A DNA stretch of 64,000 nt, taken from contig MKRJ01000032.1 in NCBI GenBank assembly GCA_001896885.1, positions 1-64,000 of the forward strand, in the 5' to 3' direction. The translations under genes were made by a program, and so were the position numbers. Under the pieces are notes generated by a model, which worked only from the letters and a program-made list of their open reading frames with translations, had not been told where the DNA came from and searched no databases. Below, piece by piece: positions 9,096-18,052 of the stretch; position 1 is the first letter of the stretch; every line of letters starts with the position of its first letter. The DNA comes from Rhizobiales bacterium 65-79. Lineage in GTDB: Bacteria > Pseudomonadota > Alphaproteobacteria > Rhizobiales > Rhizobiaceae.

Positions 9096-10400
9096 TCACT
9101 GAACTTCCGAGCCAGGCCGCCGGACGGAAGCTTCACCGCCCTGCGTGATGAGGCGCGAACTCCTCTGGTCGCGCGCATGGATCCACAGCCAGCTCAGCGC
9201 GACGCTCAGACGATTGCGCACGCCGATCAGGAAATAGATATGGGCAAGGCCCCAGATCCACCATGCGAGCGCGCCGCGCAGCTTGATGCGGCCGAAGTCG
9301 ATCACGGCGAGCCGCTTGCCGATGGTGGCGAGGCTGCCGGCGTGCTTGTAGACGAAGGGTGGCGGCAAAGGTCCGCCGCGCAACCGCTCCTTGATCGCAT
9401 CGGCGACGTAACGTCCCTCCTGCTTTGCGGCGGGCGCTATGCCCGGTACCGGTTTGCCGTCCGGACCAGCGACCGTCACCGTGTCGCCGATGGCGAAGAT
9501 ATCCGGATGGCCCGGGACCGTGAGCGTCGGCTCGACAATCAGCCTTCCCGCCCGGTCAGCCGGAGCGGAGAGCCATTCCGCCGCCGGCGAGGCCTGCACG
9601 CCGGCCGCCCAGATGACGGTTGCCGCCGCAAGCTGCCTTCCGCCATAGACGACGCCGGCGGCGGTGCATTCCGACACCGGCTGCCCGAGCTCGACCTCGA
9701 CGCCGAGCGCTTCCAGGGAGCGCTGCGCATAGGCGGAAAGATCCTCCGCGAACCCGGCCAGGACACGGGGACCGGCCTCGATCAGCACGACCCTTGCCTT
9801 GCGCGTGTCGACGGCGCGGAAGTCCTGGGGCAGCGTCTTCCGGGCAAGCTCGGCAATCGTGCCGGCGAGTTCCACTCCGGTGGGACCGGCGCCAATGATG
9901 ACAAAGGTCAGCAATGCGCGTTGCCGTTCCGGATCGTCCTCACGCTCCGCCCTCTCGAATGCCAGCAGGATGCGGCGACGGATCGTGGTGGCATCCTCGA
10001 GTATCTTCAGGCCCGGCGCGAAGGGCTCCCAGTCGTCGTGGCCGAAATAGGCGTGACGGGCGCCGGTGGCGAGAACCAGCGTGTCGTAGGAAAGAGAGGA
10101 GCCGTCCTCCAGTAGGACACGCCTGGCTGCAGGATCGATGCCAACCACCGTCGCCAGAAGCGTCGTTACCTCCGGGCGCTTGCGCAGCAGGTACCGGATC
10201 GGCCATGCGATTTCCGAGGTGGCGAGCGAGGCCGTCGCGACCTGATAGAGCAAGGGCTGGAAAAGGTGATGATTGCGCCGATCGACGATCGTGATCCGCA
10301 CGGGCGCGCCGGCCAGATCGTGCACCGTTTCCAGCCCGCCGAAGCCGGCGCCCACCACCACGACATGGTGGTCTGCATTTTCGATCCGGGTCGATTGCAT
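9096..10400 (-). CDS. Type II NADH dehydrogenase (NDH-2 family FAD oxidoreductase)
   Basis: A 434-residue two-dinucleotide-fold flavoprotein. The N-terminal VVVVGAGFGGLE motif binds FAD, and the second FVIIGAGPTGVELAG motif binds NADH. Signature segments include RRNHHLFQPLLYQVATA, DTLVLATGARHAYFG and FAIGDTVTV. The C-terminal amphipathic membrane anchor (ALAWWIWGLAHIYFLIGVRNR) is typical of NDH-2, which passes electrons from NADH to quinone without pumping protons. I chose ATG 10400 (GAGGGA eight bases upstream) over an in-frame TTG at 10460. It is upstream of, and codirectional with, the luciferase-like gene. Confidence 0.9.
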   Translation of the reverse strand: MQSTRIENADHHVVVVGAGFGGLETVHDLAGAPVRITIVDRRNHHLFQPLLYQVATASLATSEIAWPIRYLLRKRPEVTTLLATVVGIDPAARRVLLEDGSSLSYDTLVLATGARHAYFGHDDWEPFAPGLKILEDATTIRRRILLAFERAEREDDPERQRALLTFVIIGAGPTGVELAGTIAELARKTLPQDFRAVDTRKARVVLIEAGPRVLAGFAEDLSAYAQRSLEALGVEVELGQPVSECTAAGVVYGGRQLAAATVIWAAGVQASPAAEWLSAPADRAGRLIVEPTLTVPGHPDIFAIGDTVTVAGPDGKPVPGIAPAAKQEGRYVADAIKERLRGGPLPPPFVYKHAGSLATIGKRLAVIDFGRIKLRGALAWWIWGLAHIYFLIGVRNRLSVALSWLWIHARDQRSSRLITQGGEASVRRPGSEVQ

Positions 10401-10504
10401 CAGGTCCCTCGTCTCGCCAGACCGAAGATAGGACGCTTCGGCCGCCGCAGGTAGGGTCAACCAGGAACGGCATGCAGGGGCCGCTGGCGGACCGTGAAGT
10501 CAGG

Positions 10505-11476
10505 TCATTGCTCCAATCTCCAAACGAGATCAGGGCCTGAGGCGCGCCAAGAAGGCAAGGGCAAAGCGCTCTCCCTTGGTCTCCTTGGCAATATCGTCGA
10601 CGTCATCGCGGATATTGTGTCGGGCATGATCAGGAGATTCTGCCGCGATACGAAATAAAAGGACGTGGTCAGGCTGGAAGTGTCCCAGGGGACCTGCTTG
10701 CCGCTGGTCGCGTTGATCACCTCGTTGCGGATGCGGGTTACGACCTCGCGCACCTCGACATCCGGGGTGAGTGCCTGATCGGCGAACGCTTTGGAGAAGG
10801 GGCTGAGCCCGCTGGAACCGTCATAGGCAACTTTGTCCGGAGCGGTCGAATAGACGATGAGGGTTCCCAGTCCCGGCGCCGTAGCTGCCAACCCCTTGTT
10901 GCCCTCGACATCCACCTTCTTGTCGCCGACATAGTAGAAACCGCTTTTGAAGGGATTGTCGCGGCAGGCGTCCAGGATGGCGATCTGCAGGTTGGATGAC
11001 TGGCCCATATATTGAAGCAGATTGCTGAAATTATAAGCCTGGGCTTCCAGATCGTAAGGCGAGGCCAGCGAAGCGTCGACGGGCAATATGTAGTTCTGTC
11101 CCGCGACCTGGACGGCGTGGCCGCTGTAATAGAACAGCGCGATGTCCCCGTTGTTCAGGCTGCGCAGGAAATCGCGGACGGTTCGCTCGAGCGCCTTTCC
11201 GTCCAGGTCAGTGCCGAGCACAACCTCGAAATTGGCCTGTTGAAGCACGTCGCGGACATGATCGGCGTCGTTGATGGCATTCGGCAGTTGCGGAAAGCTG
11301 GTGTAGTGCGAGTTGCCGATGACGAGCGCGGTACGCCTGCCGGAAACCGGTCCGGCCTGCGCGGGAAGGACCGCTGCTGTCGCCACGAGCACGGCGATGC
11401 AAAACGCAAGCAAAACCGCCGCAAGGCCTTGCCTGCCTGCCATGCCCGCACTGGTTGGTTCCCATGCCTGCAGCAT
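10505..11476 (-). CDS. Secreted caspase-like (peptidase C14) protein with probable 3' frameshift
   Basis: The product has a signal peptide (LAAVLLAFCIAVLVATAAVLPAQA) followed by a caspase-fold domain: RTALVIGNSHYTSF, His120 in YYSGHAVQ and Cys171 in AILDACRDNPF, the catalytic dyad. ATG 11476 has GGGAAG upstream; a GTG at 11521 is possible. After VSRQNLLIMPDT the reading frame becomes Arg/Ser/Pro-rich (ILPRRPRESALPLPSWRAS), unlike the rest. The next frame over the same bases reads NIRDDVDDIAKETKGERFA then LAFLARLRP, and stops at 10530-10532. That is a far more natural C terminus, so a one-base indel between about 10610 and 10630 is likely. The caspase domain itself is intact. Confidence 0.8.
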   Translation of the reverse strand: MLQAWEPTSAGMAGRQGLAAVLLAFCIAVLVATAAVLPAQAGPVSGRRTALVIGNSHYTSFPQLPNAINDADHVRDVLQQANFEVVLGTDLDGKALERTVRDFLRSLNNGDIALFYYSGHAVQVAGQNYILPVDASLASPYDLEAQAYNFSNLLQYMGQSSNLQIAILDACRDNPFKSGFYYVGDKKVDVEGNKGLAATAPGLGTLIVYSTAPDKVAYDGSSGLSPFSKAFADQALTPDVEVREVVTRIRNEVINATSGKQVPWDTSSLTTSFYFVSRQNLLIMPDTISAMTSTILPRRPRESALPLPSWRASGPDLVWRLEQ

Positions 11477-11595
11477 TAGACGCTTCCCGCGGTTCGCGGT
11501 GGGCACAACGTCTATTCTCACGACATGCGAAAATATTCTCCCGCCTGCGTCAATCTGTCAAGGTTGGCGCGGCGCGGCCGGCTTGCTGCTTTGAT

Positions 11596-11624
11596 TTGAC
11601 TATCTTGCGGCGCCGTCTTACACT
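11596..11624 (+). promoter_or_regulatory. Sigma-70-type promoter for the OmpA-domain gene
   Basis: TTGACT (11596-11601) and TACACT (11619-11624) are separated by exactly 17 bases, in the 150-base-plus divergent spacer between the caspase-like and OmpA-domain genes. Transcription would start near 11631, about 40 bases before the ATG at 11673. Confidence 0.6.
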
Positions 11625-11672
11625 TTTTCCACCCGTTCTGTGCACTCGGTTCGTGAGACTGGAGACAGCGGC

Positions 11673-12200
11673 ATGCGGGCGAAGGCTTTGACAATTGCGC
11701 TGGCTTTGACGGCCTTTCCAGGCAGCGCCTTTTGCGGTCAGATACAATCCTCCGAGGATATCGTGAAATTCTTTGCGGGCGAGGTCAATCTCGGCGCCTC
11801 GCGCGGCATCTGCATCGGCACGGAAGACGAATGCCGCAGCAAAACCCAGGCGGTGCAGCCGAAGGGGCTGGACATGCTGGTCAATTTTGACCTCGATTCC
11901 GCCGCGCTGACGCCGGACGCGAGAGCCAAGCTCGATGAATTCGCCAAAGCCCTCAAGGACAACAGGCTCAGCACCCTGCATTTTCGTGTGGAAGGGTACA
12001 CGGATGCGTCCGGATCCGAGATCTACAATGAGAAGCTGTCGGAAAGGCGTGCGGAATCGGTGACGCAGTTTCTTATCTCGAGCGGCATTGATGCCGCGCG
12101 CATAAGCGCGGTTGGGCTCGGCGAAAGTCATCCGCGCACCGCCAACCCCTATGACCCGATAAACCGGCGGGTCGAGATGCGGCTCAACACGACACAGTAA
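11673..12200 (+). CDS. Periplasmic/outer-membrane OmpA-domain protein
   Basis: This 175-residue protein has a signal peptide (MRAKALTIALALTAFPGSAFC; a Cys at the end leaves a lipoprotein possible, though the lipobox is poor). An 80-residue N-terminal region with CIGTEDEC may be disulfide-bonded. The C-terminal OmpA-like peptidoglycan-binding domain has LVNFDLDSAALTPDARAKLDEFA, VEGYTDASGSEIYNEKLSERRAESV and NRRVEMRL. ATG 11673 follows GGAGAC; an ATG at 11640 would precede the signal peptide. It converges on unit A of the T6SS locus and could tether part of the envelope complex to the cell wall. Confidence 0.82.
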   Translation: MRAKALTIALALTAFPGSAFCGQIQSSEDIVKFFAGEVNLGASRGICIGTEDECRSKTQAVQPKGLDMLVNFDLDSAALTPDARAKLDEFAKALKDNRLSTLHFRVEGYTDASGSEIYNEKLSERRAESVTQFLISSGIDAARISAVGLGESHPRTANPYDPINRRVEMRLNTTQ

Positions 12201-12252
12201 CGACCGGGACGGCGCGGCCTGCGCCTCCCGTCGCGGTTGCCGATACCGCGCC

Positions 12253-14634
12253 TCACTGGACGCTGGATTGCTCGGCGCCCGGCGTCGTGGGTGCAGCCGG
12301 CTGGTCGAGCGATGCGACCAGCGCGACGATAGCATTCCTGTAGTCCTCAAAACCCGGCGGCGGCTCCTGGATCGTGGTGACGACGGAAGCTCCCGCCGAG
12401 ACTGTCTGGGCGCCGCGCGATCCCATCTTCTTTTCCGCCCATGCGATAACGTAGCTGGCATCCTTCCCGGCAAGGAACGGGTTGGCGCGAATGACACCGG
12501 GACCCAGAATGCTGACGAGCGAAGAATCGGCCGGCGCGGAGAGAATCTGATGCGCGCCTTCCATGCCGAGGAAATGACACAGGTAAAGCCGGCCGGCGCT
12601 GATCGCGTCCCCGCGGGCGCGGAGATAGGCTTCGCCCTCGCGGGCAAGATTGCGCACCATTTCCTTCGATATGGTGGGGTCGTACCGTAGTGCCAGGAGA
12701 TCGGACGCCGAAAGCGTCCGGGCAAGTTCCGGCCGGTAGGTTCGCATCATCCGCAGCCACGTGCTGTCGATGAACTGGCCAAGACCGGTGGCCGAGGAGA
12801 GCGGGTTCCTGGCCTGCGCGCTGCCTCCGCTCTCAACGCGAATGATGCGGTCGGTAAGCGTCGCGACTGCGGCGTCATCCGAGGAATCGTCCTGCGCGGC
12901 TGCGTTGCCCAAGGGGTCGATTGCGACGCCGTTCTGGTAGAGCTCGAAATGGAGCGACGGGCCGGTGGTGACGCCGGTCGTTCCCACATAGCCGATGACG
13001 TCTCCCGCCTTGACGCTTTTCCCGATGCCGTCGGCCATCGCGAAGCGCTGCAGATGCGCGTAAAGCGTCTGCCGGCCTCCGGAATGGGAGATTCGTATCG
13101 TGTTGCCGTAACCGCCGTCCTCCGCCTGGAAGCTGATCTGGCCGTCGAACGCGGCCACCACCGGCGTTCCGAGCGGAGCCACCCAGTCCACTCCCTTGTT
13201 CACGCGCACCGTATCGAGGATCGGATGCTTGCTCGGGCCAAAGGTCGAGGTGAGAACGCCGTTGACCGGGGTCACCATCCCATTGGCCGTTGTCATGACC
13301 TGGATCCGGCTGTCTTGCGAGACGCAGGCAAAATCGTCCTTGCGATCCTGGTAGACGAAGCACTCCAGATCGGTATCCGTGCCGCGAACGGCGGCATACA
13401 GAACACGGCCCGCCGAACCGTCGGTGCCGCGAGCCGTATCGGAATAGATCAAATCCAGCCGCTGCCGCTGGTTGGCGAAGGCATTGAGATCGTGCCCCCG
13501 GGAAAGATACATGATCGCCTCGCCGATGACGCCCGACGGAACGTCGTTGCGCACCGCCGTGGAATAGATGGCGTCGAGCAAGCGGTACTGGCGCTGGTGG
13601 CCGTCAGCCTCTTCCGGTCCCGAATAGTGAAAGAGATCGTTGCGGACCCAGGGGTCGACGCCCGAGAGAAACGGGCCGGTGTCTTCGCGCGCCAGCGAGC
13701 CGACGAATTTGTTGCCGGAATAGATCGAGACCTGGCGCAGCGAAAGCGGACCGCTACGGCTCGATCGAAAGCCGCGCAATGCAACGACATCGCCTTGGAT
13801 GAGCCCGTCCCGCTTGAACAGGGCTGCCATGGAATCCTGCGCCTGCTTCGCATCGGCGTCTGAAAAATGATTGTCGGAAACGACGCTCGCCAGCGTCCGG
13901 TCCGCAAGCACCTTGACGAAGAAGTCTTCGGTCGGTTCGAAACGATCGGCTTCGGGCGTCATCGTCGCGACGGTGGTGTTGTTCTCCACGGAGGTTTTCT
14001 TGAACGCAGGCAATGCCTGCTGGCCGGAGTCGATTGTCTGCCCCCAGCCGCCTGTGAGATCCGCTACAGGGGCGCTTTTGTCGGAGAGGACGTCCGATTG
14101 CCCTTTGGCGGCCTTTGGCCCGGCAGGGGATTGCGCCGGCGGCTGTTCCATGGACTTGCCGGCCGGCGCGGGAGGCGCATTGCGCTGTGCCTGGAAGAAG
14201 GCGAAATCCTCCTGCGTAGAGGGGATGGTGGCCATGAACTGTTCGCTCGAACTCAGCATGGTGTCGGAAAGGACTTCGATCTTCGGGGAGATGGCGGGGT
14301 CGGTCAGGCCGGCCGGCTTGGGCACGGTGACTTTCCTGGACTTTTCGGAACTGCCCCGGGCGAGCGTGATCCATATGGGATCGCCCGGCAGATCGACGAT
14401 GGTCGGGACGTAGACCGAGGCGTCCGCCGGCAGGTCGCCGCCGGTATCGACCGGATTGAGGTTCTCATCAATGTCGCTGCCGCGCCATCGCTCGAAGGCG
14501 AGATAGCCGCCACCGGCGATCGCGATCAGCAGGCAACCCGCCAACAAGCCGAAGATGCGTTCGCGCCGCGCGCGCCGGCGGCGATCGACCGCCGCCTGCC
14601 TTCTCTTCCGGAAGATCGGGTCGATCGTGTGCAT
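12253..14634 (-). CDS. Inner-membrane cell-wall protein: degenerate M23 (LytM-like) plus lytic transglycosylase domain
   Basis: The 793-residue protein has one N-terminal membrane anchor (about 27-47, after a very basic RKRRQAAVDRRRRARRER tail) and a long periplasmic part. An M23-type domain spans about 450-575 and a lysozyme-like transglycosylase domain about 590-740, with catalytic Glu601 in RVESGG and ATGLGQFIDSTWL. In the M23 domain the usual zinc HxxxD is NKGVD (Asn479, Asp483) and the HxH is SLH (Ser560, His562), while His527 of YAHL is kept. The peptidase is therefore probably inactive, but the transglycosylase looks intact. The start overlaps the DUF1036 stop (ATGA), ending the tagH1-tssL1-tssM1-pppA-ppkA operon. 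The inferred role is to open or organise peptidoglycan around the T6SS envelope complex. Confidence 0.85.
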   Translation of the reverse strand: MHTIDPIFRKRRQAAVDRRRRARRERIFGLLAGCLLIAIAGGGYLAFERWRGSDIDENLNPVDTGGDLPADASVYVPTIVDLPGDPIWITLARGSSEKSRKVTVPKPAGLTDPAISPKIEVLSDTMLSSSEQFMATIPSTQEDFAFFQAQRNAPPAPAGKSMEQPPAQSPAGPKAAKGQSDVLSDKSAPVADLTGGWGQTIDSGQQALPAFKKTSVENNTTVATMTPEADRFEPTEDFFVKVLADRTLASVVSDNHFSDADAKQAQDSMAALFKRDGLIQGDVVALRGFRSSRSGPLSLRQVSIYSGNKFVGSLAREDTGPFLSGVDPWVRNDLFHYSGPEEADGHQRQYRLLDAIYSTAVRNDVPSGVIGEAIMYLSRGHDLNAFANQRQRLDLIYSDTARGTDGSAGRVLYAAVRGTDTDLECFVYQDRKDDFACVSQDSRIQVMTTANGMVTPVNGVLTSTFGPSKHPILDTVRVNKGVDWVAPLGTPVVAAFDGQISFQAEDGGYGNTIRISHSGGRQTLYAHLQRFAMADGIGKSVKAGDVIGYVGTTGVTTGPSLHFELYQNGVAIDPLGNAAAQDDSSDDAAVATLTDRIIRVESGGSAQARNPLSSATGLGQFIDSTWLRMMRTYRPELARTLSASDLLALRYDPTISKEMVRNLAREGEAYLRARGDAISAGRLYLCHFLGMEGAHQILSAPADSSLVSILGPGVIRANPFLAGKDASYVIAWAEKKMGSRGAQTVSAGASVVTTIQEPPPGFEDYRNAIVALVASLDQPAAPTTPGAEQSSVQ

Positions 14635-15158
14635 CAGGGACCGCTGCCGGTGAGGAACATGGTCCAGCGCACCTGCTGAAGCGTATCGACCTCCAGGAAG
14701 CGCGCCGCGACATGGCCGCGCTGCCAGCAATCGTCGATCCCCCGGATCGTGAAGCGTCGGCGATCGACGCACATTTCCGTCGTGCCTTTCAGCACGGCGT
14801 TGCCGAAGACATCGGTGGCGTAGATATAGATATAGCGGTTGCTCAATTCCTCGCGGATGACGTTGACGCAACGGTTTGCGCCGACCGTCCACCAGCCGTC
14901 GGTCTGGAACAGGCCGTCGATTTCCTCGCCGAGGGCGACGTTGACGACGTCCAGCGTCTGGTTGCACACCGTAAATTCGGCCTGGGCAGGCGCGATGCCC
15001 AGCAGAAGAGCGACAAACAGGACTACCGACGCCGCGGCGACTTTTGTTCGCCCGCGACCGCCGGCAACCAGGCGCGCGGCCGAGGCGAACGTCACCTTGG
15101 CGAGGCGCCTGCCGCGGAAACGGCCGACCATTCGATCTGGAGCCTTCCATCTAATCAT
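14634..15158 (-). CDS. DUF1036 secreted protein
   Basis: About 174 residues. The basic N terminus and one hydrophobic segment (VVLFVALLLGIAPAQAEF) look like a signal sequence with cleavage after AQA. The mature part is the compact Cys-containing DUF1036 domain: FTVCNQTLDVVNVALG, WWTVGANRCVNVI, RYIYIYATDVFG, CVDRRRFTIRG. Family members are small, probably beta-rich proteins found around envelope and T6SS genes; the function is unknown. The start is uncertain: GTG 15165-15167 overlaps the kinase stop, ATG 15158 is the first ATG, and ATG 15131 is possible. It overlaps the following cell-wall gene by four bases. Confidence 0.8.
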   Translation of the reverse strand: MIRWKAPDRMVGRFRGRRLAKVTFASAARLVAGGRGRTKVAAASVVLFVALLLGIAPAQAEFTVCNQTLDVVNVALGEEIDGLFQTDGWWTVGANRCVNVIREELSNRYIYIYATDVFGNAVLKGTTEMCVDRRRFTIRGIDDCWQRGHVAARFLEVDTLQQVRWTMFLTGSGP

Positions 15159-15166
15159 GAAAGGCA

Positions 15167-18052
15167 CTAGCCACCGAGCTGGAAATACTTCGCGGTCGCG
15201 GCGAATGTCCCGCCCGACTCCTGGATCTCGCGGCGGATCCTGGGAAGCACCTGTGAAGCTGGTGCCGACTGCAGCGTGCTGGCCGAACGAAGGTCGACCG
15301 AACCGGTGATCGCGAGGACGATTTCCGGCATCGGTTTGCCCTTGGCGCGGGAGCCGGGGTCGAGTTCGATCCTGGCGTTGAACTTCGCCGTGTCGCCTTC
15401 GACGATCAGGAGCCGGTCGAGATTGTAGGTCATGCCGTCATGGTCGATCAGCAGAAGGTTGGAGCGCAGGCCGCCCTGCGTTTTCAATACGCCGCTGATG
15501 GGCGAGCCGTTGGCCACCGAGGTTCGGTCGAGCGTGAGGCTCTGGATGTCCGCGGTCGGGCTTGCAAGACCCTGCATGAACCGAGTTACCTCACACTGGG
15601 CCGGTGAGATCAGCCTTACCTGAATGTCGGGCTCGCGACCGAACTTGCCCTGGAAGGCCTTCATCAGTTTCACGAACGGCTCCGGGGCGGTGCCGAAACC
15701 GACAATGCCGATCGGCCCGTCGCTGGCATCGTCCGGCGCGGCGTAGAAACAGTCGCCGCCCGGATATGCTCGCAACCACGAAACGGTCTGCTCGAGCGGA
15801 TTGGCTGTTGCCGGCGGGGTCGACGGCCGGGGGACATTCATTGCGACCACGTCGCCGCCGCTCTGGCCCGAACCCGGTTGCGCACTCGGCGTCGGTTGCG
15901 TCACCGGCGCCGGAGGTCTCCGCGCCGGAGCCTCGCCATCCGCGGTCGAAGGGGCTGGAGCGCTCCTCGGGGCAGCCGACGACTGGGCTTCGGTCCGATC
16001 CGGGGCGCGGGCCGCGACCCCGTCGAGCGGCGGCGGTTGCATGGCGGTTTCAGGAGCATTCCCCGCAGCCCGGGGGGCGGGCGCCCGCGTCTCGACCTGA
16101 GGCGGGGTGGGCACCGGTTCGGCGGCAGGTGCCGGCGTCGGACTTTGCGACGCGTTCGGGACCGGTTCTCCAGCCTTGCTCGAGGAGGCGATCTCTTCCG
16201 ACGGCCGGCCGGCATCGGGAACAGGCGACGGAGAGGATTGGAGAGCGCTTTCCGGCATCCGGGGCGACGCCGAATTCGCTTCCTTCGGCTCGCTCGTCGC
16301 GGCTTTGGAGGCGTCGTTCGTCACCGTAGACTGTCGCCCGGACAGCGGCGGCAAGCGGGTCCAGCCGGGAAGCTGCTTTTCGACCGCCGATTCCATTTTC
16401 GGCGCCGAAGCGTTCGCTTCCTCGCCGGGCGGTGGAGCGCCGGAGTTGGGGCCGGGCGCCGGCTCAGCAGGTTGCCCGGGCCGAGGCGGAGTAGGCGTGG
16501 AGGCAGCGGTCGTCTCCGGCGGCTTGGCTGCGGGCGTGGCCACCTCCGGCGCTGGGGCGGGTCGCTCGGTCGGCTTCGTACCTTCCCCCTCGGCCGTCTT
16601 TTTCCTCGTCTGCTCGAGGAAGCGCTTGATGATCTCCGACGCCTGAAGCCCGTTTGCGGCTGTGGAGTTTCCGCCGGCGGCGGCATTGGGTGGCGGGCTT
16701 GCAGGCGGGTTCGGCTCCGGGGTCGGCTGGACCCGGCTTGCGGAAGTCCCTTCCTCCAGCTTATGCGGCGTCGATGGCTCGACCGGCGGCGGTGCGGGTG
16801 CAACCGCGGGCCCCGTGGACGCCACCTCCTTCCGTGCCGGCGAGCGCTCCGGAAGCAGTGTGGTGGTCTTTTCCCCGTCGGAAGGCACCGGCGTCCGGCC
16901 GGGCGGCACCAGACCGGCGAAATACATGCCGGCGCCCGCGGCGGCGAGCAGCACGAGGACGACTCCGGCGACCGTGGCGCCACCCATTCCCCGTCGTCGC
17001 CCGCGCTCCGCTTTCCGTCCAAGCGGCGCCGGCTTCGGCTTTGGCTTCGATATGTAGGCCGGACGCACATGCTCCACAAAGGGTGCGGGCCGAGCTTCGT
17101 CGACCACGCCGTCTTCGCCGTGGCTTTTTCGCCCCAGGCCGGTCCATGGTTTGGCCGCGAGTTCGTCTTCGTCCCATTCTTCCCTGGCGTCCGCTGTCTG
17201 GCGACACATGCGGACGATTTCCGCCATGCTTGCCGGGCGGTCGCGCGGATCCGGCTGCAGCATCGCCTGGATGATAGGCCGCATGTCGCCTTCGATACCC
17301 GAAAGGTCGGGGACGAGGCGACGTTTCTCGACGACATCGACCTGCGATCCGGTCATATCGAGGGGACGGCCGCGAAGCGCGGCAGCAAGAACCAGCCCAA
17401 GACTGTAGATATCGGATTTTTCGCTTACTTCGCCGCCGTAGAGACCGAGTTGCTCGGGCGAGACGTAGTTGTACTTGCCGGCGAACCTGCCGCCGATCAG
17501 GGTTTCTCCGCCGACGTTTGCCAGGCGCGCGATGCCGAAATCTATGATCTTGGCGCGTTCGACATGACCTCCCGGCAGGATCACGTTGTCGGGGGAAAGA
17601 TCGCGATGAATAGCGCCGGCGCGATGCACCGCGCTCAGCCCCGACGCAAGCCGGTGGCAAAGCCTGAGCGCTTCTTCCGGCGCCATCGGTCCGTCACGCA
17701 AAACGTCGAACAGCGACTGGCCGTCGACATATTCCATCGCCAGATACGGACGCCCGATCGTCGGATCGACGGTAAAGACATGATATCGAACCACCGCCTC
17801 GTGCGACAGATGGTTGAGGATCGAGGCTTCCTTGCGGAACAGCGAAAGGATGGTCTCGTCGCGCGCGAACTCCGGAAGCACGATCTTTATGGCGACAAGG
17901 TCGCCGGTCTGGATGTTGTGTCCGCGGTAAACCTCGCCCATGCCGCCGGACGCCAGACGCTGGTCGAGCTCATAGATGCCGCTTAGTTGCGTGCCGACAC
18001 CTGTCTCCGCCGTCCTCCCTGGCGAGATACGGGTCTTGTCGTCCGCGTTCAT
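15167..18052 (-). CDS. ppkA: T6SS-associated Hanks-type Ser/Thr kinase (PpkA-like)
   Basis: A 961-residue transmembrane kinase. The N-terminal kinase domain (about 27-285) has the glycine loop ASGGMGEVY, Lys56 (VAIK), catalytic HRDLSPDN with Asp151, and DFG Asp171. One membrane helix lies at about 357-380. A very long Pro/Ala/Glu-rich periplasmic linker (about 385-790) leads to a compact C-terminal domain (VSWLRAYPGGDCFYAAPDDA; IQVRLISPAQCEVTRFMQG). The reading frame overlaps the PP2C gene by ATGA, so kinase and phosphatase are coupled. In other T6SSs such a pair controls firing by phosphorylating the FHA protein; TagH1 in the same operon and TagH2 in unit C are candidate substrates. The C-terminal domain is not one I recognise and may sense envelope state. 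Confidence 0.92.
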   Translation of the reverse strand: MNADDKTRISPGRTAETGVGTQLSGIYELDQRLASGGMGEVYRGHNIQTGDLVAIKIVLPEFARDETILSLFRKEASILNHLSHEAVVRYHVFTVDPTIGRPYLAMEYVDGQSLFDVLRDGPMAPEEALRLCHRLASGLSAVHRAGAIHRDLSPDNVILPGGHVERAKIIDFGIARLANVGGETLIGGRFAGKYNYVSPEQLGLYGGEVSEKSDIYSLGLVLAAALRGRPLDMTGSQVDVVEKRRLVPDLSGIEGDMRPIIQAMLQPDPRDRPASMAEIVRMCRQTADAREEWDEDELAAKPWTGLGRKSHGEDGVVDEARPAPFVEHVRPAYISKPKPKPAPLGRKAERGRRRGMGGATVAGVVLVLLAAAGAGMYFAGLVPPGRTPVPSDGEKTTTLLPERSPARKEVASTGPAVAPAPPPVEPSTPHKLEEGTSASRVQPTPEPNPPASPPPNAAAGGNSTAANGLQASEIIKRFLEQTRKKTAEGEGTKPTERPAPAPEVATPAAKPPETTAASTPTPPRPGQPAEPAPGPNSGAPPPGEEANASAPKMESAVEKQLPGWTRLPPLSGRQSTVTNDASKAATSEPKEANSASPRMPESALQSSPSPVPDAGRPSEEIASSSKAGEPVPNASQSPTPAPAAEPVPTPPQVETRAPAPRAAGNAPETAMQPPPLDGVAARAPDRTEAQSSAAPRSAPAPSTADGEAPARRPPAPVTQPTPSAQPGSGQSGGDVVAMNVPRPSTPPATANPLEQTVSWLRAYPGGDCFYAAPDDASDGPIGIVGFGTAPEPFVKLMKAFQGKFGREPDIQVRLISPAQCEVTRFMQGLASPTADIQSLTLDRTSVANGSPISGVLKTQGGLRSNLLLIDHDGMTYNLDRLLIVEGDTAKFNARIELDPGSRAKGKPMPEIVLAITGSVDLRSASTLQSAPASQVLPRIRREIQESGGTFAATAKYFQLGG

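Noticed and set aside
14635-15150. An N-terminal extension of the M23/transglycosylase protein up to 15150
   Set aside because: The extra 172 residues lie out of frame over the DUF1036 gene and are Arg/Gly-rich. The ATG at 14634 gives a sensible membrane anchor and an ATGA overlap.
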